From: Glycomyces lechevalierae
Lineage (GTDB): Bacteria; Actinomycetota; Actinomycetes; Mycobacteriales; Micromonosporaceae
Direction: 5' to 3'
Assembly (NCBI RefSeq): GCF_027622945.1
Contig: NZ_JAPZVQ010000001.1
Coordinates: 1-64,000, forward strand
DNA length: 64,000 nucleotides
In this document: positions 52,835 through 61,598 of the stretch, piece by piece
Position numbering within the stretch: the stretch's first letter is position 1
How the letters are laid out: the number at the start of each line of letters is the position of its first letter
The notes under the pieces: model-generated
Told to the model about the DNA's origin: nothing
What the model saw: only the letters and a program-made list of their open reading frames with translations
Databases searched by the model: none
Program-made: the position numbers and the translations under genes

Positions 52835-53335
52835 AAGGGAGGCACCACCACTGTCCAGGCGCGGCTATGCGTTCAGGAGGCAGCCAAAGGGTCTGGCCTT
52901 CAAGACGGGCAACCGCAACTGCAGGACGGGAGTATGCCCATGCAGGAAGCGAAAGGAGCGAAAGCCCCAGGGAGCGAATCGGATGCCTGCGAGGGCAGAC
53001 ACGGATGCAGGCACGGAACGACAGTGTGCCGGGGCTGGTGCGAGTAGGACAGGGAAGTCGAAGGACCTCCCCGAGTCAGGCATCAGACGCTGGAGCGAGA
53101 GCGCGAAACTCAGGATGGAGGCGGCAGGAGATGACGAGGCTTGACGATGGCCTGGACGAGCCGTACTCGCGGCGTTTGGGAGTTACAGCTCAAATCGTAA
53201 CTGCGCCTGGGAGTCCGACCCGTTGGTGGAACGGACCGCGAAAGCCCGCCCGGCGATCAGCGCCGGATCCAGGGCCCGCCTGGCACTTACGACCGGCCGG
53301 CCTCGGCGGCAAGCCCGGGATCATCGCCCGCCACT
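52835..53335 (+). other. variable part of cassette B
   Basis: No similarity to cassette A after 52834, but hairpins are present, for example TGCCTGC/GCAGGCA around 52983-53013. A possible ATG at 53129 after GGAGGCGGCAGGAG opens a frame to 53592 that runs through the tail repeats; its composition (Arg/Pro-rich, repeats of SVAERLK) does not look like a typical protein, and I leave it as uncertain. Confidence 0.4.
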
Positions 53336-53510
53336 CCGTCGCCGAGCGGTTGAAGCTGACCGCAATACGGACCCGGCCTCGGCCGTCGGACCACAAGTCG
53401 ACTCCCGGCCGCTCCGTCGCTGAGCGGTTGAAGTCGGCCCTGACGCGGACCCGGACACGGCGGTCCAACCTTGGCCGGATCCCACCGATCCCGTCGCGGA
53501 CAGGGCGAAG
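53336..53510. repeat. tandem tail repeats of cassette B
   Basis: Three units with 77-78-bp period begin with CCGTCGCCGAGCGGTTGAA (53336), CCGTCGCTGAGCGGTTGAA (53414) and a degenerate CCGTCGCGGACAGGGCGAA (53491). The second differs from the first by one base. The same unit start occurs in cassette A (25754, 25827). The unit contains CGCTGAGCG, a possible small hairpin. Confidence 0.65.
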
Positions 53511-53614
53511 CGGGCCGCGATACGGGCACGGCTACGGCCGTCGAACCACGGGTCGGCCCCCGCCGGGTCTCCGACTTCACTCCATCAGTTGATCCAGCGC
53601 TTCGCTGCCGTTGG

Positions 53615-54811
53615 CTATGCGAGTTCGGGGCGGTCGACCCATCCGGCGATCAGGATCAGGCCGGAGGGGCGGTGGCGGGCGAGGTAGGCGAAGGGGCGGT
53701 CGAAGCGGACCGAGGTTCGTACGTGGCGGTGCTGCGGTTTCACGAAGCCGGCGGCGCGGGTCATGGCGATGGCGGTTACTGCGGCGGCTTCGAAGCCGGT
53801 GGCACTGAAGGTCGCTGTGGCGGTCTGCTTTGCCTGGCTCACGTAGACCGGTTCGGCGGCAAGGCGATCGAACTGGGCACGATCCTCGTCGGAGGCGATG
53901 ACAAGGCCGAGGGCGGGTGCGTCCTCGCTCAGGTCGATGTCGCTGTCGAGGTTGAACCGGACCGTTTGGACGTCGATTTCGGGGCCGGTCTGCGGTTGCG
54001 TGGATCTGGTCTCGGTGACTTCGACGCCGACGGCCCGCTCCCCCACTGCGAGTTCGGTGGAAGAGCGGCCCCAGGAAGGGTCGGTCGAGGCGCCGATCAG
54101 GCTGTCCATGACCGCTTGCGGCCCAAGGTCTTCGCGGCCCAGGGCCAGGAGCACGTCGATGTCGCCGTCGCCCGGGACGGTGAGCACCGAGGCGTCGTCG
54201 CTGATTCGGAGGAGATCGTCCCGGAGGGTCGCGGTGAGGGCCCGGCAGCGGCCGAGGCTGGACCAGGGGCCCTGTTTGAACACGCGGCCGGAGTCTTGGA
54301 AGGGGGTGGCCCAGGTGGTGCGTACTGAGAGTGCGCTGGCGAGGACGAGGTCGATCGGCTGGCCGAAGTCGAGCGGCATGTGGTCGATGAGGCCGTCGGT
54401 GTTCCGGCTGGCCCACTCGTCAAGGGCCGCTTTGTCTGCGGCGGCGTCGCCGGTGAGTGATCCGACTGCGTCGGTGGGCAGGTTCGCCGCCCATTCGGGG
54501 TCGAGGGTGACTCGGGAGCCGGCCCAGACGGCGAGGGCGAGTCTGATCGCCGAAGTCGAGCGGGCCGCTTGCAGCAGTCCGGCCGGGATCACGGCTGCCT
54601 GGTCGTCGTCGATGCCTGCGGCGGTGAGCAGTTCGTCGCGGGTCTCGCCGACGGCTCCGGTCGCCAGCGCGGCCAGGAGCGGCCAGATGCCGAGCCCTGA
54701 GGCGACGGCCGGAAGCGAAGGCCGCGAGGCGAACCACCGCCGGGTGAGTTCGTTCGCCGCCGCGACCTCGGCCGGTGTCAGCGCTGATTGCAGTGTCGTC
54801 TCGGTGCCCAT
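53615..54811 (-). CDS. serpin-family protein 1
   Basis: A 398-residue serpin. The hinge of the reactive loop is visible as FSATGFEAAAVTAIAM, similar to the serpin G-x-E-A-A-A pattern, and RPFAYLARHRPSGLILIAGWV is the C-terminal strand region. No signal peptide is seen, so it may be cytoplasmic. If the usual hinge-to-P1 spacing applies, the P1 region is MTRAAG, with Arg or Ala near the cleaved bond; this is a rough estimate. It is a tandem duplicate of the next gene, with a different reactive loop. The -10-like TAGCAT is 3-9 nt before ATG 54811 in both serpins, so mRNAs may be almost leaderless. Confidence 0.85.
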   Translation of the reverse strand: MGTETTLQSALTPAEVAAANELTRRWFASRPSLPAVASGLGIWPLLAALATGAVGETRDELLTAAGIDDDQAAVIPAGLLQAARSTSAIRLALAVWAGSRVTLDPEWAANLPTDAVGSLTGDAAADKAALDEWASRNTDGLIDHMPLDFGQPIDLVLASALSVRTTWATPFQDSGRVFKQGPWSSLGRCRALTATLRDDLLRISDDASVLTVPGDGDIDVLLALGREDLGPQAVMDSLIGASTDPSWGRSSTELAVGERAVGVEVTETRSTQPQTGPEIDVQTVRFNLDSDIDLSEDAPALGLVIASDEDRAQFDRLAAEPVYVSQAKQTATATFSATGFEAAAVTAIAMTRAAGFVKPQHRHVRTSVRFDRPFAYLARHRPSGLILIAGWVDRPELA

Positions 54812-54871
54812 CTCCCGCATGCTAGCGGGCCGGGGCCGCACCCTTCATCGGATCGGCGGCTCGGCCGCGCG

Positions 54872-56053
54872 CTACTCCCCCGGTTCGTTGACCCATCCGG
54901 CGATGAGGATGAGGCCGGAGGGGCGGTGTCGGGCGAGGTAGGCGAAGGGGCGGTCGAAGGTGACCGTCGCGCGGCGGTGCTTGTGGAGCGGCTGCGGGGC
55001 GGAGCCCATCCAGTCGATGCCGAACGCGGTCACGGCTGCGGCCTCGAAGCCGGTGGCGCTGAAGACCGCCATGCAGGACTGCTTCGCCTGGCTGACGTAG
55101 AGGCGTTGGGCCGCAAGGCGGTCGAACTGGGCGAACTCGTCGTCGGAGGCCAGTTCGAGGCCGAGGGAGGCGGCGTCTTCGAGGAGGTCGAGGTCGTTGG
55201 CGAGATTGAAGGCGGGCACGACCGCGCTCGTCTCGGGCGTGGTCTGCGGGGTGGGGCCTTCGTATTCGAAGAAGGTGACGCCGATCGACGGCATGTCCGA
55301 GGTGAGTTCGCTGACGGGGCGGCCCCAGCCTGAGTCTGCGGCGGCGTCGATGAGGGTGGACATGACGTCCTGCGCGGGCGTCTCCTCGCGTCCGAGTGCG
55401 AGCAGGACGTCGATGTCGTCGTCGCCTTGCACGGTGAGCACGGCGGCGTCGCTGCCGACTCGCAGGACCTCCTCGGAATAGGCGGCGGCGAGGATCTTGC
55501 CTCGGCCTTGCCAAGGGCCGCTGTGGAAGGGCGCGCGTTCGTCGAACGCCGTGCGCCATTTGGTGCGGACCGAGAGGGCGCTGGCGAGGAGCAGTTCGAT
55601 CGACTCGTCGACGTCGATGGGCATCCGCTCGATGAGGCCGCCGGTGTTCCGGGAGGCCCATTCGTCGAGGACGGGCCGGTCGACGTCCGGGTCGCCGGTC
55701 AGGGTGCCGATGGCGTCGACCGGCAGGCCTTCGACCCATTCGGGGTCGAAGGTGACCCGTGGTCCGGCCCAGGCCGCCAGCGCGAGGTTGAGGGCGGGGG
55801 CGGATCGGACGGCGTCCAGGAGGGCGGTCGGGATGTCGGCGGCCTGGCCGATGTCGATGCCGGCCGCGTCAAGCAGCTCTTCGAGGGTGGCCTCGACCGC
55901 GCCGGTCGCGAGGACGGCCAGCAGCGGCCAGATGCCGAGCCCGGAAGCGACCGCCGGGACCTCGGCGCGGCCGGTGAGCCAGCGGCGGGTCAGTTCGTTG
56001 GCGGCGCGGATCTCTTCGGCGTTGAGCGCGTCTTGAAGGGTGGTCTGCTCCAT
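54872..56053 (-). CDS. serpin-family protein 2
   Basis: A 393-residue serpin closely similar to its neighbour over most of its length (VASGLGIWPLL, LLASALSVRT, LYVSQAKQ, RPFAYLARHRPSGLILIAGW). The reactive loop is GFEAAAVTAFGIDWMGSA, differing from serpin 1, with Met-Gly at the likely P1-P1'. The two genes are separated by 60 bp. Target proteases are unknown; none lies next to them. Same TAGCAT upstream element as serpin 1. Confidence 0.85.
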   Translation of the reverse strand: MEQTTLQDALNAEEIRAANELTRRWLTGRAEVPAVASGLGIWPLLAVLATGAVEATLEELLDAAGIDIGQAADIPTALLDAVRSAPALNLALAAWAGPRVTFDPEWVEGLPVDAIGTLTGDPDVDRPVLDEWASRNTGGLIERMPIDVDESIELLLASALSVRTKWRTAFDERAPFHSGPWQGRGKILAAAYSEEVLRVGSDAAVLTVQGDDDIDVLLALGREETPAQDVMSTLIDAAADSGWGRPVSELTSDMPSIGVTFFEYEGPTPQTTPETSAVVPAFNLANDLDLLEDAASLGLELASDDEFAQFDRLAAQRLYVSQAKQSCMAVFSATGFEAAAVTAFGIDWMGSAPQPLHKHRRATVTFDRPFAYLARHRPSGLILIAGWVNEPGE

Positions 56054-56166
56054 GCCCCGGAATGCTAGCGGCCCCCGCGCTAATTCGCTTGCACGGGCCT
56101 TGCTGCGGTTCTACCCTCGGGCAATCGTCGGTTCGACGTGTCCGTCCCCGCCAGAAGGAGATCGCA

Positions 56167-56274
56167 ATGCGCCAAAACTCGGAGTGCTTCATCAGCTTCC
56201 AGTCGATCTCACTCTCGAGGACTTGCATTGTCGTATCTCAATCTGGGGATTCTCGCCCATGTCGACGCCGGTAA
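56167..56274 (+). CDS. 35-codon upstream ORF overlapping the ribosomal protection gene
   Basis: ATG 56167 is preceded by AGAAGGAGA, the strongest ribosome binding site in the neighbourhood. It encodes MRQNSECFISFQSIS and further residues, ending at TAA 56272-56274, which lies 45 nt inside the next coding sequence in another frame. Such overlapping leader ORFs control tet(M)-type genes by attenuation or coupling. It may be expressed; function inferred. Confidence 0.55.
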   Translation: MRQNSECFISFQSISLSRTCIVVSQSGDSRPCRRR

Positions 56275-58132
56275 GACCAGCCTGACCGAGCGGCTGCTGT
56301 TCAACGCGGGCATCATCGACCGCGTCGGCAGCGTCGACTCCGGCAGTACGCAGACCGACTCCATGGACCTGGAGCGGCGGCGCGGGATCACCATCCAGTC
56401 GGCGGTCGTGGCGTTCCAGTTGGACGGCCTCACCGTCAATCTCATCGACACCCCCGGTCACACCGACTTCATCGCCGAGGTGGAGCGGGCCCTTCGCGTG
56501 CTCGACGGCGCGGTGCTGGTGGTCTCGGCCGTGGAGGGCGTGCAGGCGCAGACGCGTGTCCTGTTCCGCACCCTCGAACGGCTCGGGGTACCGACGCTCC
56601 TGTTCGTCAACAAGGTCGACCGCCGGGGTGCGCGCGAAGCGGACCTGCTGCGGGACCTGGCCGAGATGCTGAGCCCCAGGCTGCTGCCGATGGGGACGGT
56701 CCGCGAGATCGGCTCGGGCGGGGCCTCGGTGGTGCCGTTCGCGTTCGGCGATGCCGAGTTCGCGGAGCTGGCGGTCGAGATGCTCACGGCGGGCTCTGAC
56801 GAGTTCCTGGCCGCGTACCTCGACGATCCCGAAGCGCTCGACTGCGAAGCGGAGCTGGCGGCTCAGGTGCGGTCGGGCAAGGCGCATCCGGTGTTCTTCG
56901 GGTCGGCCGTGACCGGCGCGGGGGTGGCGGCGCTGACCGAGGGGATCCGCCGGTATCTGCCGGTGCCGCAACGGGATCCGGAGGGGGAACCGGTCGGGAC
57001 GGTGTTCAAGGTCGAGCACGGCGCGGCGGGCCAGAAGGTCGCGTACGTCCGGTTGCACAGCGGCCGGATCGCGCCGCGTGAGCAGCTCACGACGTACCGG
57101 CGGGTCGACGGGGCCGTGGTGTCGTTCGAGGGCAAGGTGACCGGCGTCGAGGTGTTCGCGACCGGGACCGAGACGGTGATGGCCGTGGCCGAGCCGGGCA
57201 GCATCGCGAAGGTCAAGGGCCTCACCGAGGTCCGCATCGGCGACGCGATCGGTTCGGAGGAGGCGCTGGCGAGCGGCGGGTTCTTCACGCCGCCGACGCT
57301 GGAGACGGTGGTGCGCCCGGCCGAGCCGGGCGACCGGATCCCGTTGAACCGGGCGCTGCTGAGCCTGGCCGAGCGCGATCCGCTCGTCGACCCGCATTTG
57401 GACGAGCTGTCCGAGGAGATGGCGGTGCGGCTCTACGGCGAGGTGCAGAAGGAGGTCGTGGCCTCGCTCCTCGATGAGGAGTTCGGCATCGCCGTCGAGT
57501 TCGAGGAGACGCGCGCGATCCACGTCGAGCGGCCGCTCCGCACGGTCGAGGCGCTGCACGAGATGGGGCCTTGGCAGCAGACGCCGCACCTCGCCACGGT
57601 AGGGCTGCGGCTCGAGCCGGGCGAGCCCGGTTCGGGTCTGCACTACGGGCTCGAGGTGGAGCGGGGTTCGCTGACGCGGGCGCTGCGCAACGCGGTGGAG
57701 GAGACCGTCCACAAGGTCTTGAAGCGAGGCCTGTGCGGCTGGGCGGTCACGGACTGCCGGGTGTTGCTGACCGCGACCGGGTACATCGGCCGTGCGAGCA
57801 CGGCGAACGACTTCCGGGCGGTGACCGCGTTCCTCCTGGATCTGATGCTCAAGGAGGCCGGGACCGAGGTCTGCGAGCCGGTCAACAGCTTCAACGTGGA
57901 GTTCCCGGCCGGGACCGGCAACGCGGTCCTGAAGACGCTCGGGGAGGCCAGGTCGAACATCAAGGGCCAGTTCTCGACCGAGACCACGGGCTACGTCTCG
58001 GGGTTCATGCCGACCGAGGCCGTGCACGGTGTCGAGCGGCGCCTGCCGGGGATCACCGAAGGGCTGGCGCTGTTCACGACCGAGTTCGCGGAGTACCGGC
58101 CGGTCTACGGCACCCCGCCCAGGCGCGGCTAG
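56228..58132 (+). CDS. tetracycline-resistance-type ribosomal protection protein
   Basis: A 634-residue GTPase of the TetM/OtrA family that binds the ribosome like EF-G and removes tetracycline. Start: TTG 56228, preceded by GAGGA with 7-nt spacing, gives LSYLNLGILAHVDAGKTSLTE, matching the family's N-terminus. G motifs: AHVDAGKT, DTPGHTDF, NKVDR. Later segments: YGEVQKEVVASLLDEEF and IHVERPL. The overlapping upstream ORF suggests regulation by leader translation. A GNAT gene follows 14 bp downstream on the same strand. Confidence 0.92.
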   Translation: MSYLNLGILAHVDAGKTSLTERLLFNAGIIDRVGSVDSGSTQTDSMDLERRRGITIQSAVVAFQLDGLTVNLIDTPGHTDFIAEVERALRVLDGAVLVVSAVEGVQAQTRVLFRTLERLGVPTLLFVNKVDRRGAREADLLRDLAEMLSPRLLPMGTVREIGSGGASVVPFAFGDAEFAELAVEMLTAGSDEFLAAYLDDPEALDCEAELAAQVRSGKAHPVFFGSAVTGAGVAALTEGIRRYLPVPQRDPEGEPVGTVFKVEHGAAGQKVAYVRLHSGRIAPREQLTTYRRVDGAVVSFEGKVTGVEVFATGTETVMAVAEPGSIAKVKGLTEVRIGDAIGSEEALASGGFFTPPTLETVVRPAEPGDRIPLNRALLSLAERDPLVDPHLDELSEEMAVRLYGEVQKEVVASLLDEEFGIAVEFEETRAIHVERPLRTVEALHEMGPWQQTPHLATVGLRLEPGEPGSGLHYGLEVERGSLTRALRNAVEETVHKVLKRGLCGWAVTDCRVLLTATGYIGRASTANDFRAVTAFLLDLMLKEAGTEVCEPVNSFNVEFPAGTGNAVLKTLGEARSNIKGQFSTETTGYVSGFMPTEAVHGVERRLPGITEGLALFTTEFAEYRPVYGTPPRRG

Positions 58133-58146
58133 GAGAGCGGGAGCAA

Positions 58147-58890
58147 TTGGAGATCAAGCAGATCGAGGACCGGTGGGAGGCCCGCCACGGTGAGCGTCTG
58201 GCCGGGACCGCGCACGTGTGGGACCGCCCGGACGGCAGGCGGTTCGCATGGTTCGACCCGATCGACGCGGAGCTGATCGCGGCGCTCTGCGACGTGATCG
58301 GCGTCGAGCGGCCGGTCCACACGCTGGCCGATGCGCACGAGCGGGGATTGCATCGGCGGCTTGAGGCAGCCGGTTTCGTGGGCGAGCGGTACGAGCACGA
58401 CTGGACGCTGCCGGTCGCGACGGCGGCCGGGTGGGATGACTTGCCGCTTGCCGGGTTCACGATCGGTTCGCCCGAGACGTTCGGGATGGACGCGGTGCGG
58501 CGCTTCGACGACGAGATCCGGGCCGATATCCCGGGGTTGCGGGGCTGGCGGTCGGATGCCGGGTTCTGGGCAAGCGAACACGCCGAGGCCTACGATCCGA
58601 CGGTCTATCCGGTGGCGTGGGACCCGGAGGCAGGGCGGTTCGCGGGGATGGTGCGGGTCTGGATGGGCGATGCGGGCCCTCGGCTGGGCCTGGTGGCCGC
58701 GGCGCGGCCGTATCGCGGGCGAAGGGTCGCAGCGGCGCTGCTCGGCGTGGCGTTCCGGGTGCTGCGGGAACGCGGGCACACGAAGGTCGCCACCGAATGC
58801 GATGCGGCGAACCCGGGTTCCAAAGCGCTGCTGGAGAAGGCGGGAGGCGCGATCGTAGGCGGGACGATCGAGTTCGTGCGGCACCCGTGA
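58147..58890 (+). CDS. GNAT-family acetyltransferase
   Basis: A 247-residue protein whose C-terminal half is GNAT-like: FAGMVRVWMGDAGPRLGLVAAARPYRGRRVAAALL contains the acetyl-CoA-binding R-G-x-G/A segment, and ECDAANPGSKALLEKAGG is the usual motif B region. TTG 58147 follows GGAG. It is likely co-transcribed with the ribosomal protection gene, and could modify an antibiotic, but the substrate is unknown. Confidence 0.82.
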   Translation: MEIKQIEDRWEARHGERLAGTAHVWDRPDGRRFAWFDPIDAELIAALCDVIGVERPVHTLADAHERGLHRRLEAAGFVGERYEHDWTLPVATAAGWDDLPLAGFTIGSPETFGMDAVRRFDDEIRADIPGLRGWRSDAGFWASEHAEAYDPTVYPVAWDPEAGRFAGMVRVWMGDAGPRLGLVAAARPYRGRRVAAALLGVAFRVLRERGHTKVATECDAANPGSKALLEKAGGAIVGGTIEFVRHP

Positions 58891-59109
58891 CCGACCACTG
58901 CAGGCGAAGCGGGAGGCGGGTCGTGGCGACCTGCACGCCCGTGACCAGGAGCGCCCGCGCGGGCCATTTCGGGCCGCGTTCGACCGCCGGGTCGCGGGAC
59001 GCTTCGTTCGATCGCATGTTCCCCATGCTGTTCACGCCATGCCAAGGGGGTCCTGACAGGACGTGGTCGCGGTGCTGCGCCCGATGCCGCGATCGGACTC
59101 GGACGGCGC

Positions 59110-59577
59110 TCACGCCGAGGGCAGCGGGGCGCGGTCGCGTTTCGGCCGTGCCGGGCGGCGCGGGAGGCGGACCGTGGCGAGGGCGATCAGGAGGTTGCCG
59201 CCGATGAAGACCGGCAGGCCGGGGAGTTCGAGGCCGCGGGTGGCCGAGAAGAACGGCGCGAGGAACGCGGCCGCGCACAGCAGCGCCGGCAGCGCGTAGA
59301 GGCCGTACAGCGGCATGCGCATCCGGGACGCGACGAACATGCCGACGATCGCGCCCACGACGGGCGCCCCGAGCACTCCCATGACGATGTACTCGAACCC
59401 GGCCCAATCGTCGGGGCCTTCCGAGGTGGCGTTCGATGCGGGGATCAAGAAGAGCGCGAAGACGGCGGCCGCCGCCAGGACCTGCAGCGCCGTGATCGCC
59501 AGGGCCCGGCCGAGCCGCGCGGGCCAGCGCGGGCTGGTGCCGGCGTCGAGGTCGGTGAGCGGGTGGTCCGATGGCAT
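59110..59577 (-). CDS. hypothetical membrane protein
   Basis: A 155-residue protein with four hydrophobic stretches (ALAITALQVLAAAAVFALFLI, FEYIVMGVLGAPVVGAIVGMF, LYALPALLCAAAFLAPF, VFIGGNLLIALATV) and an Arg/Lys-rich C-terminus. No family recognised. The ~220-bp stretch before it (58891-59109) holds no credible gene. Confidence 0.65.
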   Translation of the reverse strand: MPSDHPLTDLDAGTSPRWPARLGRALAITALQVLAAAAVFALFLIPASNATSEGPDDWAGFEYIVMGVLGAPVVGAIVGMFVASRMRMPLYGLYALPALLCAAAFLAPFFSATRGLELPGLPVFIGGNLLIALATVRLPRRPARPKRDRAPLPSA

Positions 59578-59613
59578 GTGCGCAAGCCTAGCGGCGTCCC
59601 GCCACGCCGGCGC

Positions 59614-60243
59614 TCACCCGCGCCGCTCGCGGATGCGGGCGAGGCGCTTCTCAAGGGCCGCTTCGGTTTCAGGCCATTCGTCGCGGGTGATGGAGAAGAT
59701 GGCGGAGTCGCGGAGGCGGCCGTCCTCGCCGGGGGCCCAGGAGCGGGACCAGTTGCGGAGGACGCCTTCGAACTTGGCGCCGGCGGCGGCGATGGCGGCG
59801 CGGGAGCGGGCGTTGCGGGCGTCGGTCTTGAGGTCGACGCGTTCGACGCCGAAGCCGGTGAAGGCGTGGCGGAAGAGCAGGAGTTTCGCTTCGGCGTTGA
59901 GGCCGGTGCCCTGGGCGGAGGCGGCGAGCCAGGTGAAGCCGACTTCGATCGCGTAGAGGCCGCGGTCCGGGAGGTAGCGGGGGTCCCAGTAGGCGGTGGC
60001 GCCGACGGCGCGGCCGGTGGCGAGGTCGATCTGGGCGTAGGGCGCGAGCCTGCCCTGGGCGCGGCGTTCGAGTTGCTGGTCGATGTAGTCGCCGACTTCG
60101 GCGGCGCGCGGGACCCACGTGAAGCCGAACGGGTCGCGGTCCTCTTCGGCGGCCGCGGCGAGGTCCGGGGCGTGGTGGTGGCCGAGGGGTTCGAGGCGCA
60201 CGCGGTCGCCTTGGAGCACGGGGCCTTCGAGCAGGGGTTCCAT
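59614..60243 (-). CDS. GNAT-family acetyltransferase (RimJ/RimL type)
   Basis: A 209-residue acetyltransferase of the RimJ/RimL group, which acetylate protein N-termini or small amines. Visible: [15 protein letters not shown] at the N-terminus, [21 protein letters not shown] as acetyl-CoA loop, and [25 protein letters not shown] as motif B. The substrate is unknown. Divergent from the following dehydrogenase operon. Confidence 0.88.
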   Translation of the reverse strand: MEPLLEGPVLQGDRVRLEPLGHHHAPDLAAAAEEDRDPFGFTWVPRAAEVGDYIDQQLERRAQGRLAPYAQIDLATGRAVGATAYWDPRYLPDRGLYAIEVGFTWLAASAQGTGLNAEAKLLLFRHAFTGFGVERVDLKTDARNARSRAAIAAAGAKFEGVLRNWSRSWAPGEDGRLRDSAIFSITRDEWPETEAALEKRLARIRERRG

Positions 60244-60407
60244 GGGGCATCGGTCCTTCGTCGTCGCTGCCGAAAGGGTAGGCGGCGCGGGGTGCGGGCC
60301 GCCGCCGGGTTTTCACGATGCGGGAGGGTCCGGTCGGCGTGCGGACCACCGTGTAGGCGGGGCCGGGCGCGGGCATACTCTCTGATCGAGGGAGTTCTGA
60401 GGGGCAG

Positions 60408-61598
60408 GTGAGTCGGATCGAGACCGCTGACGTCGTCGTGATCGGGGCCGGGATCATCGGTGCCGCGTGTGCCGAGGCGCTCAGCGCCGAGGGCATGCGC
60501 GTCCTCGTGGTCGACCGTGGCGCCCCCGCCGGGGGGACCACGGCCGGTGGCGAGGGGAATGTGCTGCTGTCCGACAAGGCCCCCGGTCCGGAACTGGACC
60601 TGGCCGTCGCCTCGCGGCGGCTGTGGCCCGAACTGATCGAGCGACTGCGCGCGGAGCTCGGGGACGAGGCCGCGCGGGTCGAGTGGGAGCCCAAGGGCGG
60701 CTTGGTGGTCGCGACCGACCAGGACGCGATCGGGCCGCTCGCGATCCTCGCGGAGGCGCAGCGCGCGGTCGGCGTCGAAGCGGTCGAATTGACGCGCGGC
60801 GAGGCCCGCGCGATGGAGCCGCACCTGAACGAGCGGGTCGTCGGTGCCGTCCACTACCCCGGGGACGCCCAGTTGCAGCCGGTGCTGGCCGCGACGGCGA
60901 TGCTCACGGCCGTGCGGGCGCGCGGCGGCGAGGTGCGCGGCGGGGCCGAGGCGCACGGCCTGATGTTCGACAGGTCCGGGAAGGTCGCCGGCGTGCACGT
61001 CGGCGACGAGACGATCGCCTGCAGGGCGGTCGTGAACGCGTGCGGGCCGTGGTCGGGGCATTTCAGCGCCGCCGCGGGCGCGCCGATCGAGGTGCTGCCG
61101 CGCCGGGGCATGGTCCTGGTGACCGCCCCGCTCCCCCATGTGGTGGGCCGCAAGGTCTATGCCGCCGATTACGTTGCGGCCGTGGCGAGTTCAGATGTGG
61201 ATCTGCAGGTGTCGGCGGTGGTCGAGTCGACCGCGACGGGCACCGTGCTCATCGGGTCGAGCCGCCAGCGCGTCGGGTTCGACGAGGCCCTGCAGGTCGA
61301 GGTGCTGCGCCGGCTGGCCCGCAGCGCGGTGAAGCTGTTCCCGGTGCTCGCGGGGGTGCCGGTGATGCGCACGTACGGCGGGTTCCGGCCGTACACGCCC
61401 GATCATCTGCCGGTGATCGGCGAGGACCCGCGGTTCCCGGGCCTGTGGCACGCGTCCGGGCACGAGGGCGCGGGCATCGGCCTGGCCCCCGCGACGGGGC
61501 GGCTGCTGGCGGATCTGATGTGCGGGCTGCCGCCCGGAGTGGACCCGACGAGATTCAAAGTGGACAGGCCCGCGGTGATGGCGGAGGTGCGGACGTGA
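60408..61598 (+). CDS. FAD-dependent oxidoreductase, beta-type subunit of a three-subunit dehydrogenase
   Basis: A 396-residue DAO-fold FAD protein: VVVIGAGIIGAACAEALSAEG, the FAD dinucleotide motif, and the late MRTYGGFRPYTPDHLPVIG segment. It resembles the beta subunit of D-hydroxyproline dehydrogenase, HcnC or related sarcosine/opine oxidases. GTG 60408 follows GGGCAG. It overlaps the Fe-S gene by 4 bp (GTGA). The three genes are likely one enzyme complex oxidising an amine or imino acid at the membrane or cytosol. Confidence 0.85.
   Translation: MSRIETADVVVIGAGIIGAACAEALSAEGMRVLVVDRGAPAGGTTAGGEGNVLLSDKAPGPELDLAVASRRLWPELIERLRAELGDEAARVEWEPKGGLVVATDQDAIGPLAILAEAQRAVGVEAVELTRGEARAMEPHLNERVVGAVHYPGDAQLQPVLAATAMLTAVRARGGEVRGGAEAHGLMFDRSGKVAGVHVGDETIACRAVVNACGPWSGHFSAAAGAPIEVLPRRGMVLVTAPLPHVVGRKVYAADYVAAVASSDVDLQVSAVVESTATGTVLIGSSRQRVGFDEALQVEVLRRLARSAVKLFPVLAGVPVMRTYGGFRPYTPDHLPVIGEDPRFPGLWHASGHEGAGIGLAPATGRLLADLMCGLPPGVDPTRFKVDRPAVMAEVRT

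Noticed and set aside
53129..53592. A 154-codon frame running through the cassette B tail repeats
   Set aside because: Arg/Pro-rich repeats follow the DNA repeat period rather than codon structure, and no homologue is recognisable; kept only as an uncertain note.
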